Part shown: positions 1 through 5,520 of the stretch, piece after piece
Layout of the letters: each line of letters starts with the position of its first letter
How positions within the stretch are numbered: position 1 is the first letter of the stretch
Source: Proteobacteria bacterium UBA964
Lineage (GTDB): Bacteria > Pseudomonadota > Gammaproteobacteria > Steroidobacterales > Steroidobacteraceae
DNA: 5,520 bases
Assembly (NCBI GenBank): GCA_002292945.1
Contig: DBCG01000027.1
Coordinates: forward strand, 1 to 5,520
Direction: 5' to 3'
Position numbers and translations under genes: made by a program
The notes under the pieces: model-generated
Databases searched by the model: none
What the model saw: the letters and a program-made list of their open reading frames with translations, nothing else
What the model was told of the DNA's origin: nothing

Positions 1-1020
1 GATTTCCCGCACCTGATGCTGCGCGCCAAGGCCGTGAAGGCCAAGAAGGGCGAAGTCCGGCTGCGCGACAAGGTCCTCGCGTCCACCGATGTGGTCGGCT
101 CGATCGCCGGCATCCCGGTCGTTGCGCAGGCCGTCAATGCCATCAACAAGACCGAGACCGGCCGCAAACTGCTCGATGCCACGCTCGGCGTCGCGGTCGA
201 TGCGCCGGTGCCCGACTACCACTCCAACAGCGCACGCAAGCAGCTCGCCGGCCGCGAGCTCGCGGCGCCCGCGACGCCGACCGCTGAGACCCGCGGCAAG
301 GTGGTGCTCTTCACCACCTGCTACGGCAACCGCAACGAGCCCGACCTCAACATCGACCTGGTCGAGGTGTTCGAGCACAACGGCATCCCGGTGAAAATCG
401 TCTCGCAGGAGAAGTGCTGCGGTATGCCGAAGCTCGAGCTCGGCGACCTTGAGGCCGTCGCGCGCCACAAAGAGACCAACATCCCGGCGCTCAAGCAGGC
501 GATCGACGAGGGTTACGACATCGTCGCCCCGATCCCGTCCTGCGTGCTGATGTTCAAGCAGGAGCTGCCGCTGATGTTCCCCGAGGACGCCGCGGTGCAG
601 GCTGTGAAAGCCCGCATCTTCGACCCCTTCGAATACCTCATGCTGCGCCACAAGGCAGGGCTGCTGCGTACCGACTTCGAGGGTGGCACCCTCGGCAAGG
701 TCAGCTATCACGTGCCTTGCCACCTGCGCGTGCAGAACATCGGGCTCAAGACCCGCGATGTGCTGCAGCTCGTCCCGGACACCACGATCGATGTCATCGA
801 GCGATGCTCGGGCCACAACGGCACCTATGCCGTCAAGAAGGAGTTCCGCGCCGCGTCGGTGAAGATCGGCAAGCCGGTCATGAACCGTGTCGCCAAGGCG
901 GCCCCCGACCACTACACCTCCGACTGCCCCATGGCCGGTCACCAGATCGAGACCGGTCTGCCCGAGCCGAAGGAACCGACCCACCCCTTGAAACTGCTCC
1001 GACAGGCTTACGGAATCTGA
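1..1020 (+). CDS. GlpC-like (Fe-S)-binding protein with two CCG domains, 5'-partial
   Basis: The reading frame is open from the first base, so the true start lies upstream; the in-frame ATG at 16 is probably internal. What is visible is a linker segment (about nt 1-290), then two cysteine-rich CCG-type domains as in GlpC, the glycolate oxidase Fe-S subunit and heterodisulfide reductase subunit B. Domain 1 has Cys codons at 319, 415, 418 and 541 (Cys-x31-Cys-Cys-Gly, then Pro-Ser-Cys). Domain 2 has Cys codons at 718, 805 and 925. Domain 2 carries Cys-Ser-Gly-His-Asn-Gly-Thr-Tyr where GlpC has Cys-Cys-Gly. Both domains end with a single Cys rather than Cys-x-x-Cys. Relatives carry two [4Fe-4S] ferredoxin motifs at the N-terminus, which would be before this window. 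By family, it should move electrons through Fe-S clusters; the partner and substrate are unknown. Its stop is 2 nt before the DUF3501 gene, implying an operon. It is not GlpC itself: no glpA or glpB is nearby and the motifs differ. Confidence 0.85.
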   Translation, partial: DFPHLMLRAKAVKAKKGEVRLRDKVLASTDVVGSIAGIPVVAQAVNAINKTETGRKLLDATLGVAVDAPVPDYHSNSARKQLAGRELAAPATPTAETRGKVVLFTTCYGNRNEPDLNIDLVEVFEHNGIPVKIVSQEKCCGMPKLELGDLEAVARHKETNIPALKQAIDEGYDIVAPIPSCVLMFKQELPLMFPEDAAVQAVKARIFDPFEYLMLRHKAGLLRTDFEGGTLGKVSYHVPCHLRVQNIGLKTRDVLQLVPDTTIDVIERCSGHNGTYAVKKEFRAASVKIGKPVMNRVAKAAPDHYTSDCPMAGHQIETGLPEPKEPTHPLKLLRQAYGI

Positions 1021-1022
1021 AC

Positions 1023-1607
1023 ATGCAGAAGCTCACCCCCGACGATCTGATGACGCTCGAGCGCTATGCCCGCGAGCGCAAGGAGTTCCGCACGCGTGTC
1101 ATGGCCCACAAGAAGACTCGCAAGCTCGGGGTAGGCCCGAACACCTCGTGGCTGTTCGAGGACCGTCTCACCATCCACTACCAGGTGCAGGAGATCCTGC
1201 GCACCGAGAAGATCTTCGAACCCGAGGGCATCGTCGAGGAACTCGAAGCCTACAACCCGCTGATCCCGGACGGCCGCAACTGGAAGGTCACGCTGCTGAT
1301 CGAGTACCCGGATCCGGCCACGCGTCCCGCAGCGCTCGCGCGCCTCAAGGGCATCGAGGATCGCTGCTGGGTGCAGGTCGCCGACTTCTCGCGGGTGTTC
1401 GCCATCGCCGATGAAGACCTGGAGCGCGAGAACGAGGAGAAGACCTCCTCCGTCCACTTCCTGCGTTTCGAACTGACCGATGCCATGGTCGCCGCATTGC
1501 GCGGTGGGGCGAAGCTCTCGGCGGGCATCGACCATGCGAACTACGCGCACTCGGAGGATTCCCTGCCGACCGTGCTGCGCGAGGCGCTGCTCGCCGATCT
1601 TGCCTGA
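1023..1607 (+). CDS. DUF3501 family protein
   Basis: Complete 194-aa protein of unknown function, matching the DUF3501 family in length and in motifs I recognise. These are an N-terminal basic stretch around residues 19-35 (Arg-Lys-Glu-Phe-Arg, His-Lys-Lys), Tyr-Gln-Val-Gln-Glu-Ile-Leu-Arg near 53-60, Asn-Pro-Leu-Ile-Pro-Asp-Gly near 78-84, Lys-Thr-Ser-Ser-Val-His-Phe near 140-146, and Gly-Ile-Asp-His-Ala-Asn-Tyr near 168-174. It has no signal peptide, membrane segment or cysteine-rich motif (one Cys, at 115), so it is probably cytosolic. The ATG at 1023 is chosen because it sits 2 nt after the upstream stop, has a weak GGA 8 nt before it, and gives the family's usual length. A longer frame back to 717 would overlap the Fe-S gene by about 300 nt. 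Tight linkage to the Fe-S protein implies a shared role, perhaps with rubrerythrin in redox or peroxide handling. That role is inferred and not shown by this sequence. Confidence 0.88.
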   Translation: MQKLTPDDLMTLERYARERKEFRTRVMAHKKTRKLGVGPNTSWLFEDRLTIHYQVQEILRTEKIFEPEGIVEELEAYNPLIPDGRNWKVTLLIEYPDPATRPAALARLKGIEDRCWVQVADFSRVFAIADEDLERENEEKTSSVHFLRFELTDAMVAALRGGAKLSAGIDHANYAHSEDSLPTVLREALLADLA

Positions 1608-1613
1608 CGGACG

Positions 1614-1632
1614 GCGCGCGGGAGCCGCGCGC
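1614..1632 (+). other. Perfect GC-only inverted repeat (hairpin) upstream of parE
   Basis: Arms GCGCGCGG (1614-1621) and CCGCGCGC (1625-1632) are exact reverse complements, giving an 8-bp all-G:C stem closed by a GAG loop. The bases just outside (G1613 and G1633) do not pair. It fills much of the 39-nt gap between the DUF3501 stop and the parE ATG. The sequence after it is GTTACAAT, not a T-run, so it is not a canonical intrinsic terminator. It could slow read-through from the upstream operon, act as a protein-binding dyad, or simply reflect GC-rich sequence. The structure is seen directly; any role is inferred. Confidence 0.55.
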
Positions 1633-1634
1633 GT

Positions 1635-1640
1635 TACAAT
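1635..1640 (+). promoter_or_regulatory. Candidate sigma-70 -10 box for parE (TACAAT)
   Basis: TACAAT differs from the consensus TATAAT at one position and stands out in very GC-rich surroundings. With the usual 6-7 nt from the -10 to the start point, transcription would begin at or next to the A of the parE ATG at 1647. No convincing -35 is found at a 16-18 bp spacing: the region is CGGCGC-like and lies in the hairpin. There is no TG extension either. It is therefore plausible but unproven. Confidence 0.4.
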
Positions 1641-1646
1641 GTGAAG

Positions 1647-3539
1647 ATGGCGAAAGACTACGATGCCTCGGCGATCGAGGTGCTCTCCGGTCTCGATCCG
1701 GTGCGGCGCCGGCCGGGGATGTACACCGATACCTCGCGGCCCAACCACCTCGCACACGAAGTCATCGACAACAGCGTCGATGAGGCGTTGGGGGGTCACG
1801 CCGGTCGTATCGACGTCACCTTGTTCCGCGACGGCTCGATCGAGGTCGCCGACGATGGGCGCGGCATGCCCGTCGACATCCACCCTAAAGAGAAGGTGAG
1901 CGGCGTCGAGTTGATCCTCACGCGGCTGCATGCCGGCGGCAAGTTCGATGGTGCGAGCTACGGATTCTCGGGCGGCCTTCATGGCGTCGGCGTGTCGGTC
2001 GTGAACGCGCTCTCGAGCCGCCTCGATTGCCGGGTGCGGCGCGGCGGCAAGGAGCACGCCATCGGCTTCCAGTCCGGCAAGCTCGTCTCGCCGCTCGCCG
2101 TCATCGGCAGCGTCGCCCCGCGCACCACCGGCACCACCGTGCGTTTCTGGCCGGACGCCAAGTTCTTCGACACCGACAAGTTCTCCGTGCCTCAGCTGCG
2201 CCATACCCTGAAGGCCAAGGCCGTGCTCTGTCCCGGGCTGCGCATCACCTTCTCGCAGGAGTCCACCGGCGAGAAGGACGAGTGGTTCTTCGCGGGCGAT
2301 CTCGGGGCGTATCTCGCCGAGGAGCTCGGCACCGCCCAGCGCATCCCCGCCGAACCCCTCACCGGTAAGCGCGAGCAGGACAGCGATTCGGTCGAGTTCG
2401 CGCTCTGCTGGGCGCCCGGCATCGAGAACGCGATCGCCGAGAGCTATGTGAACCTGATCCCGACGCCCGACGGCGGCACGCATGTCAACGGTCTGCGCAG
2501 CGGCACCGCGGCGGCGGTGCGCGAATTCTGCGAGTTCCGCAACCTGTTGCCACGCGGCGTGAAGCTCTCGCCCGAAGATGTCTGGGACGGCGCACGGTTC
2601 GTGCTGTCGGTGAAGATCCGCGAGCCGCAGTTCGCCGGCCAGACCAAGGAGCGGCTCGCCTCCCGTGATGCAGCGCAGCTCGTCGAGGGCTACGCCAAGG
2701 ACGCGATCGGTCTCTGGCTCGCGCAGCATCCGGATGCCGGCGAGCGCATCGCGCAGCTCGCCATCCAGAACGCCCAAGACCGCATGAAGGCCGCGCAGAA
2801 GGTCCAGCGCAAGCGCATCTCCGGCGGCCCGGCCTTGCCCGGCAAGCTCGCCGATTGCGCGGGCGACGATCCGTCGCGTTCGGAGCTGTTCCTCGTCGAA
2901 GGTGATTCGGCGGGCGGCTCCGCCAAGCAGGCGCGAGACAAGGAGTTCCAAGCCATCATGCCGCTGCGCGGCAAGATCCTGAACACTTGGGAGCTCGAGC
3001 CCGGCGAGATCGGTTCCTCGCAGGAAGTGCACGACATCAGCATCGCCATCGGCGTCGATCCCGGCGCGGCCGATGTGCGCGGACTGCGCTACCACAAGGT
3101 CTGCATCCTCGCCGACGCGGATTCCGACGGTCAGCACATCGCGACCTTGCTGTGCGCCCTGTTCCTGCGGCATTTCCGTCCGTTGGTCGCGCAGGGGCAT
3201 GTGTTCGTCGCTATGCCGCCGCTCTATCGCATCGACGCCGGAAAGCAGGTGTTCTACGCCCTCGACGACGCCGAGCGCGATGTCTTCCTGCATAAGATCG
3301 AAACGGAGAAAGTGCGCGCCAAGCCGCAGGTCACGCGCTTCAAGGGTCTTGGCGAGATGAACCCCTCGCAGCTGCGCGAGACCACCATGGATCCGCGCAC
3401 CCGACGGCTGGTGCAGTTGACGCTGGACGCCGCCGATCAGGCGGACAGCCTGATGGACATGCTTCTCGCCAAGAAACGCGCCGCTGATCGGCGCGAGTGG
3501 CTCGAAGAGAAAGGCAACCTCGCGCAGGTGATCGTCTGA
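1647..3539 (+). CDS. parE: DNA topoisomerase IV subunit B
   Basis: ATPase and Toprim subunit of topoisomerase IV, which with ParC unlinks replicated chromosomes. From ATG 1647 it is 630 aa, the length of E. coli ParE, and aligns with it from residue 1 (…DAxAIEVLxGLxPVRRRPGMYTDT). The GHKL ATPase has the catalytic Glu38 (HEVIDNSVDE), Asp-Asp-Gly-Arg-Gly near 69-73, the Gly-Gly-Leu-His-Gly-Val-Gly ATP lid at about 109-115, and Gln-Thr-Lys near 332-334 in the transducer. The Toprim domain has Glu-Gly-Asp-Ser-Ala-Gly-Gly (418-424), PLRGKILNTW (439-448) and the metal site Asp-Ala-Asp-Ser-Asp-Gly (490-495). Arg-Phe-Lys-Gly-Leu-Gly-Glu-Met-Asn-Pro lies near 564-573. It lacks the long insertion of gram-negative GyrB, and Ser in DADSDG also favours ParE. 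Leu445, Ser458 and Glu460, sites of known quinolone substitutions in E. coli, are the sensitive-type residues. An in-frame GTG at 1641 would add only two residues. Neither start has a ribosome binding site. The gene overlaps parC by one base. Confidence 0.97.
   Translation: MAKDYDASAIEVLSGLDPVRRRPGMYTDTSRPNHLAHEVIDNSVDEALGGHAGRIDVTLFRDGSIEVADDGRGMPVDIHPKEKVSGVELILTRLHAGGKFDGASYGFSGGLHGVGVSVVNALSSRLDCRVRRGGKEHAIGFQSGKLVSPLAVIGSVAPRTTGTTVRFWPDAKFFDTDKFSVPQLRHTLKAKAVLCPGLRITFSQESTGEKDEWFFAGDLGAYLAEELGTAQRIPAEPLTGKREQDSDSVEFALCWAPGIENAIAESYVNLIPTPDGGTHVNGLRSGTAAAVREFCEFRNLLPRGVKLSPEDVWDGARFVLSVKIREPQFAGQTKERLASRDAAQLVEGYAKDAIGLWLAQHPDAGERIAQLAIQNAQDRMKAAQKVQRKRISGGPALPGKLADCAGDDPSRSELFLVEGDSAGGSAKQARDKEFQAIMPLRGKILNTWELEPGEIGSSQEVHDISIAIGVDPGAADVRGLRYHKVCILADADSDGQHIATLLCALFLRHFRPLVAQGHVFVAMPPLYRIDAGKQVFYALDDAERDVFLHKIETEKVRAKPQVTRFKGLGEMNPSQLRETTMDPRTRRLVQLTLDAADQADSLMDMLLAKKRAADRREWLEEKGNLAQVIV
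3526..3531 (+). promoter_or_regulatory. Shine-Dalgarno sequence for parC inside parE
   Basis: AGGTGA is an exact six-base match to part of the anti-Shine-Dalgarno complement and lies 7 nt before the parC ATG at 3539, within the last codons of parE. It fixes the parC start. Together with the TGATG overlap, it suggests that ribosomes finishing parE can restart on parC. It contrasts with parE, which has no such site. Confidence 0.75.
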
Positions 3540-5520
3540 TGAGCGGACAGGGACCGGCTTTCGAAGGCATCGAGCGGCAGCCGCTGCGCAACTTCACCGA
3601 GAAGGCGTACCTCGAGTACTCGATGTACGTGATCCTCGACCGCGCGCTGCCGGCGATCGGCGACGGCCTCAAGCCGGTGCAACGGCGCATCATCTACGCC
3701 ATGAGCGAGCTCGGCTTGTCGGCCGTCTCCAAGCACAAGAAATCCGCCCGTACCGTCGGCGATGTGATCGGCAAGTTCCATCCGCACGGCGACTCGGCCT
3801 GCTACGAGGCCATGGTGCTGATGGCGCAGCCCTTCGCCTACCGTTACCCGGTCGTGGACGGTCAGGGCAACTGGGGTTCGCAGGACGATCCCAAGTCCTT
3901 CGCGGCGATGCGCTACACCGAGTCCAAGCTCACGCGCTACGCCGAGGTGCTGCTGCGCGAGTTGGGCGAGGGGACCGTCGATTGGCAACCGAACTTCGAC
4001 GGCACGCTCGAGGAACCCGCGGTGCTGCCTGCGCGTCTGCCGAACGTGCTGCTCAACGGCACGACCGGCATCGCGGTCGGTATGGCGACCGACATCCCGC
4101 CGCACAACCTGCGCGAAGTCGCAGCGGCCTGCATCCACCTGCTCGACGAACCGGAGGCCTCCTCGCGGGCGCTCATGAAGTTCGTGAAGGGGCCGGATCT
4201 ACCCACCGGGGCCGAGATCATCACGCCGCGCTCCGAGATCGCGGCGATCTACGACAAGGGCACCGGCAGTTTCCGCGCCCGGGCCACCTACCGCATCGAG
4301 GACGATTGCATCGTCATCGGGACGCTGCCGTGGCAGGCCTCCGGCTCCAAGGTCCTCGAGCAGATCGCCGAGCAGATGCGCGCCAAGAAACTGCCGATGG
4401 TCGAAGACCTGCGCGATGAGTCCGACCACGAGGACCCGACCCGACTCGTCATCGTCCCCAAAGGCCGCAAGGTCGATGTCGAGCAGCTGATGGCGCACCT
4501 GTTCGCCACCACCGATCTCGAGCGTAACTACCGCGTCAACCTCAATGTGATCGGCCTTGATGGTCGGCCGCGGGTCATGGGGCTGCGCGACATCCTCACG
4601 CAGTGGCTGCAGTTCCGCATCGCCACGGTACGGCGCCGCCTCGAGTGGCGGCTCGACAAGGTCGAGCGTCGGCTGCACATCCTCGACGGCCTGCTCGCGG
4701 CCTTCCTCAACCTCGACGAGGTGATCCGCATCATCCGTCGTGAGGATGAGCCGCAGCCGGTGCTGATGAAGCGTTTCTCGCTGAGCGAGATCCAGGCGGA
4801 TGCCATCCTCGAGACCAAGCTGCGCCACCTCGCCAAGCTCGAAGAGATGAAGATCCGGGGCGAGCAGGCAGAGCTCGCCACCGAGCGCGACCAGTTGCGG
4901 TCGGTGCTCGGCAGCGAATCGGTGTTGCGCAAACTGGTCGGCACCGAGCTGGCCGCCGATGCCGAACGATACGGCGATCCGCGCAGATCGAAGATCGTCG
5001 AGCGCGAGGCCGCCCAGGCCATCGACGAGACTTCGCTGATCGCCAACGAGCCGGTCACCGTCGTGCTCTCCTCCGGAGGTTGGGTGCGTGCGGCCAAGGG
5101 CCACGAGATCGACCCGCGATCGCTGCAATACAAGACCGGTGACGCCTTCCAGGCCGCCGCGCGCGGCCAGTCGCTGCAGCTCGCCACTTTCTTCGACTCC
5201 ACCGGCCGCAGCTACAGCCTGCCGGCGCACACGCTGCCTTCGGCGCGTGGGCTGGGTGATCCGCTCGTAGGCCGGCTCAATCCGCCGGACGGGGCGAAGT
5301 TCACCGGCATGATGATGGGCGAGCCGGCGAGCCGCTGGTTGCTCGCCTCCGACGCCGCCTATGGTTTCGTCGCGCGCCTCGAAGACCTGATCACCGACCG
5401 CAAGGCCGGCAAGACCGTGCTCAACGTCCCGGAGGGCGCATTGGCGTTGCCGCCGGTGCCGGTCACCGATCCGAAGGGGTTGCTGTGCATCGCGGTCGTC
5501 GACGGCGACGGCGAGAACGG
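3539..5520 (+). CDS. parC: DNA topoisomerase IV subunit A, 3'-partial
   Basis: DNA breakage-reunion subunit of topoisomerase IV, partner of the ParE encoded just upstream. The frame runs without a stop from ATG 3539 to the window end, giving 660 residues; E. coli ParC has 752, so roughly 90 C-terminal residues are missing. The N-terminal winged-helix/tower region follows E. coli ParC closely: IGDGLKPVQRR (40-50), HPHGDSACYE (81-90), Asp-Gly-Gln-Gly-Asn-Trp-Gly (107-113) and the catalytic Arg125-Tyr126, equivalent to E. coli Tyr120 with a 6-residue longer N-terminus. Thr-Thr-Gly-Ile-Ala (175-179) contains the DNA-intercalating Ile. The coiled-coil and C-gate region spans about 350-490 (LRHLAKLEEMKIRGEQ near 428-443). 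The beta-pinwheel C-terminal domain begins near 503 and is cut by the window edge. Ser86 and Glu90, equal to E. coli Ser80 and Glu84, are the quinolone-sensitive residues. ParC rather than GyrA is supported by the sequence match and the adjacent parE. Its start overlaps the parE stop (TGATG). Confidence 0.97.
   Translation, partial: MSGQGPAFEGIERQPLRNFTEKAYLEYSMYVILDRALPAIGDGLKPVQRRIIYAMSELGLSAVSKHKKSARTVGDVIGKFHPHGDSACYEAMVLMAQPFAYRYPVVDGQGNWGSQDDPKSFAAMRYTESKLTRYAEVLLRELGEGTVDWQPNFDGTLEEPAVLPARLPNVLLNGTTGIAVGMATDIPPHNLREVAAACIHLLDEPEASSRALMKFVKGPDLPTGAEIITPRSEIAAIYDKGTGSFRARATYRIEDDCIVIGTLPWQASGSKVLEQIAEQMRAKKLPMVEDLRDESDHEDPTRLVIVPKGRKVDVEQLMAHLFATTDLERNYRVNLNVIGLDGRPRVMGLRDILTQWLQFRIATVRRRLEWRLDKVERRLHILDGLLAAFLNLDEVIRIIRREDEPQPVLMKRFSLSEIQADAILETKLRHLAKLEEMKIRGEQAELATERDQLRSVLGSESVLRKLVGTELAADAERYGDPRRSKIVEREAAQAIDETSLIANEPVTVVLSSGGWVRAAKGHEIDPRSLQYKTGDAFQAAARGQSLQLATFFDSTGRSYSLPAHTLPSARGLGDPLVGRLNPPDGAKFTGMMMGEPASRWLLASDAAYGFVARLEDLITDRKAGKTVLNVPEGALALPPVPVTDPKGLLCIAVVDGDGEN

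Noticed and set aside
717..1607. Longer start for the DUF3501 protein (296 codons from 717)
   Set aside because: It would overlap the conserved second CCG domain of the Fe-S gene by about 300 nt, and the extra N-terminus resembles no DUF3501 protein. ATG 1023 gives the expected length.
1614..1640. Rho-independent terminator after the DUF3501 gene
   Set aside because: The stem is strong, but it is followed by GTTACAAT with no run of T, so the canonical requirement is not met.
1641..1646. GTG at 1641 as the parE start
   Set aside because: It adds only two residues and has no ribosome binding site. ATG 1647 matches the E. coli ParE N-terminus in length exactly. It cannot be fully excluded.
1008..3293. 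A 761-codon open frame on the - strand opposite the DUF3501 gene and parE
   Set aside because: It runs across two clearly real + strand genes. Its translation is rich in Arg, His, Leu, Asp, Glu, Gly and Ala, with no recognisable domain, as expected for the complement of GC-rich codons. It is a shadow of coding sequence despite its length.
3779..3808. Quinolone-resistance changes in parC or parE
   Set aside because: ParC Ser86 and Glu90 (E. coli Ser80 and Glu84) and ParE Leu445, Ser458 and Glu460 are all the usual sensitive-type residues.
3437..5230. Long - strand open frames (3437-4138 and 4199-5230) opposite parC
   Set aside because: The + strand encodes an unmistakable ParC throughout. 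The antisense translations show no family signature and have the composition of mirror frames.
1..5520. Mobile elements, CRISPR repeats, tRNA or rRNA genes, attachment sites
   Set aside because: No transposase, direct-repeat array, RNA gene or terminal repeats were seen. The window is filled by housekeeping and conserved genes of uniform composition.

Overview
This is a compact, GC-rich stretch in which every supported gene lies on the + strand and coding density is near total. It looks like core chromosome of a proteobacterium, most probably a high-GC gammaproteobacterium. The main evidence is that ParE and ParC follow the E. coli proteins almost residue for residue: ParE has the same 630-aa length and the same numbering at key positions. 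I cannot name a genus from the sequence alone.

Left part (1-1607): the 3' portion of a GlpC-like / heterodisulfide-reductase-like iron-sulfur protein, whose N-terminal ferredoxin part must lie before the window, is followed after 2 nt by a complete 194-aa DUF3501 protein. The spacing says they form one transcription unit. From my knowledge of the family, this pair often travels with a rubrerythrin gene; none is visible here, but it would sit upstream of position 1. The biochemical role of the pair is not established. A redox or peroxide-defence role is an inference from that association.

Middle (1608-1646): a 39-nt gap holds a perfect 8-bp GC-only hairpin and a TACAAT -10-like box. The box ends 6 nt before the parE ATG. 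No Shine-Dalgarno sequence is present before parE, so leaderless translation is possible.

Right part (1647-5520): parE (topoisomerase IV subunit B, complete) overlaps parC (subunit A) by one base in a TGATG junction. A strong AGGTGA ribosome binding site for parC lies inside the end of parE. parC is open to the window end (660 of roughly 750 residues). The two products form the A2B2 type II topoisomerase that unlinks daughter chromosomes, and the overlap suggests coupled translation. The quinolone- and coumarin-relevant residues that can be read are the usual sensitive-type ones.

I see no mobile element, CRISPR array, RNA gene or clear sign of horizontal transfer. No wholly new system stands out. 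The least understood part is the Fe-S/DUF3501 pair, and the most testable small-scale oddity is the parE start region.
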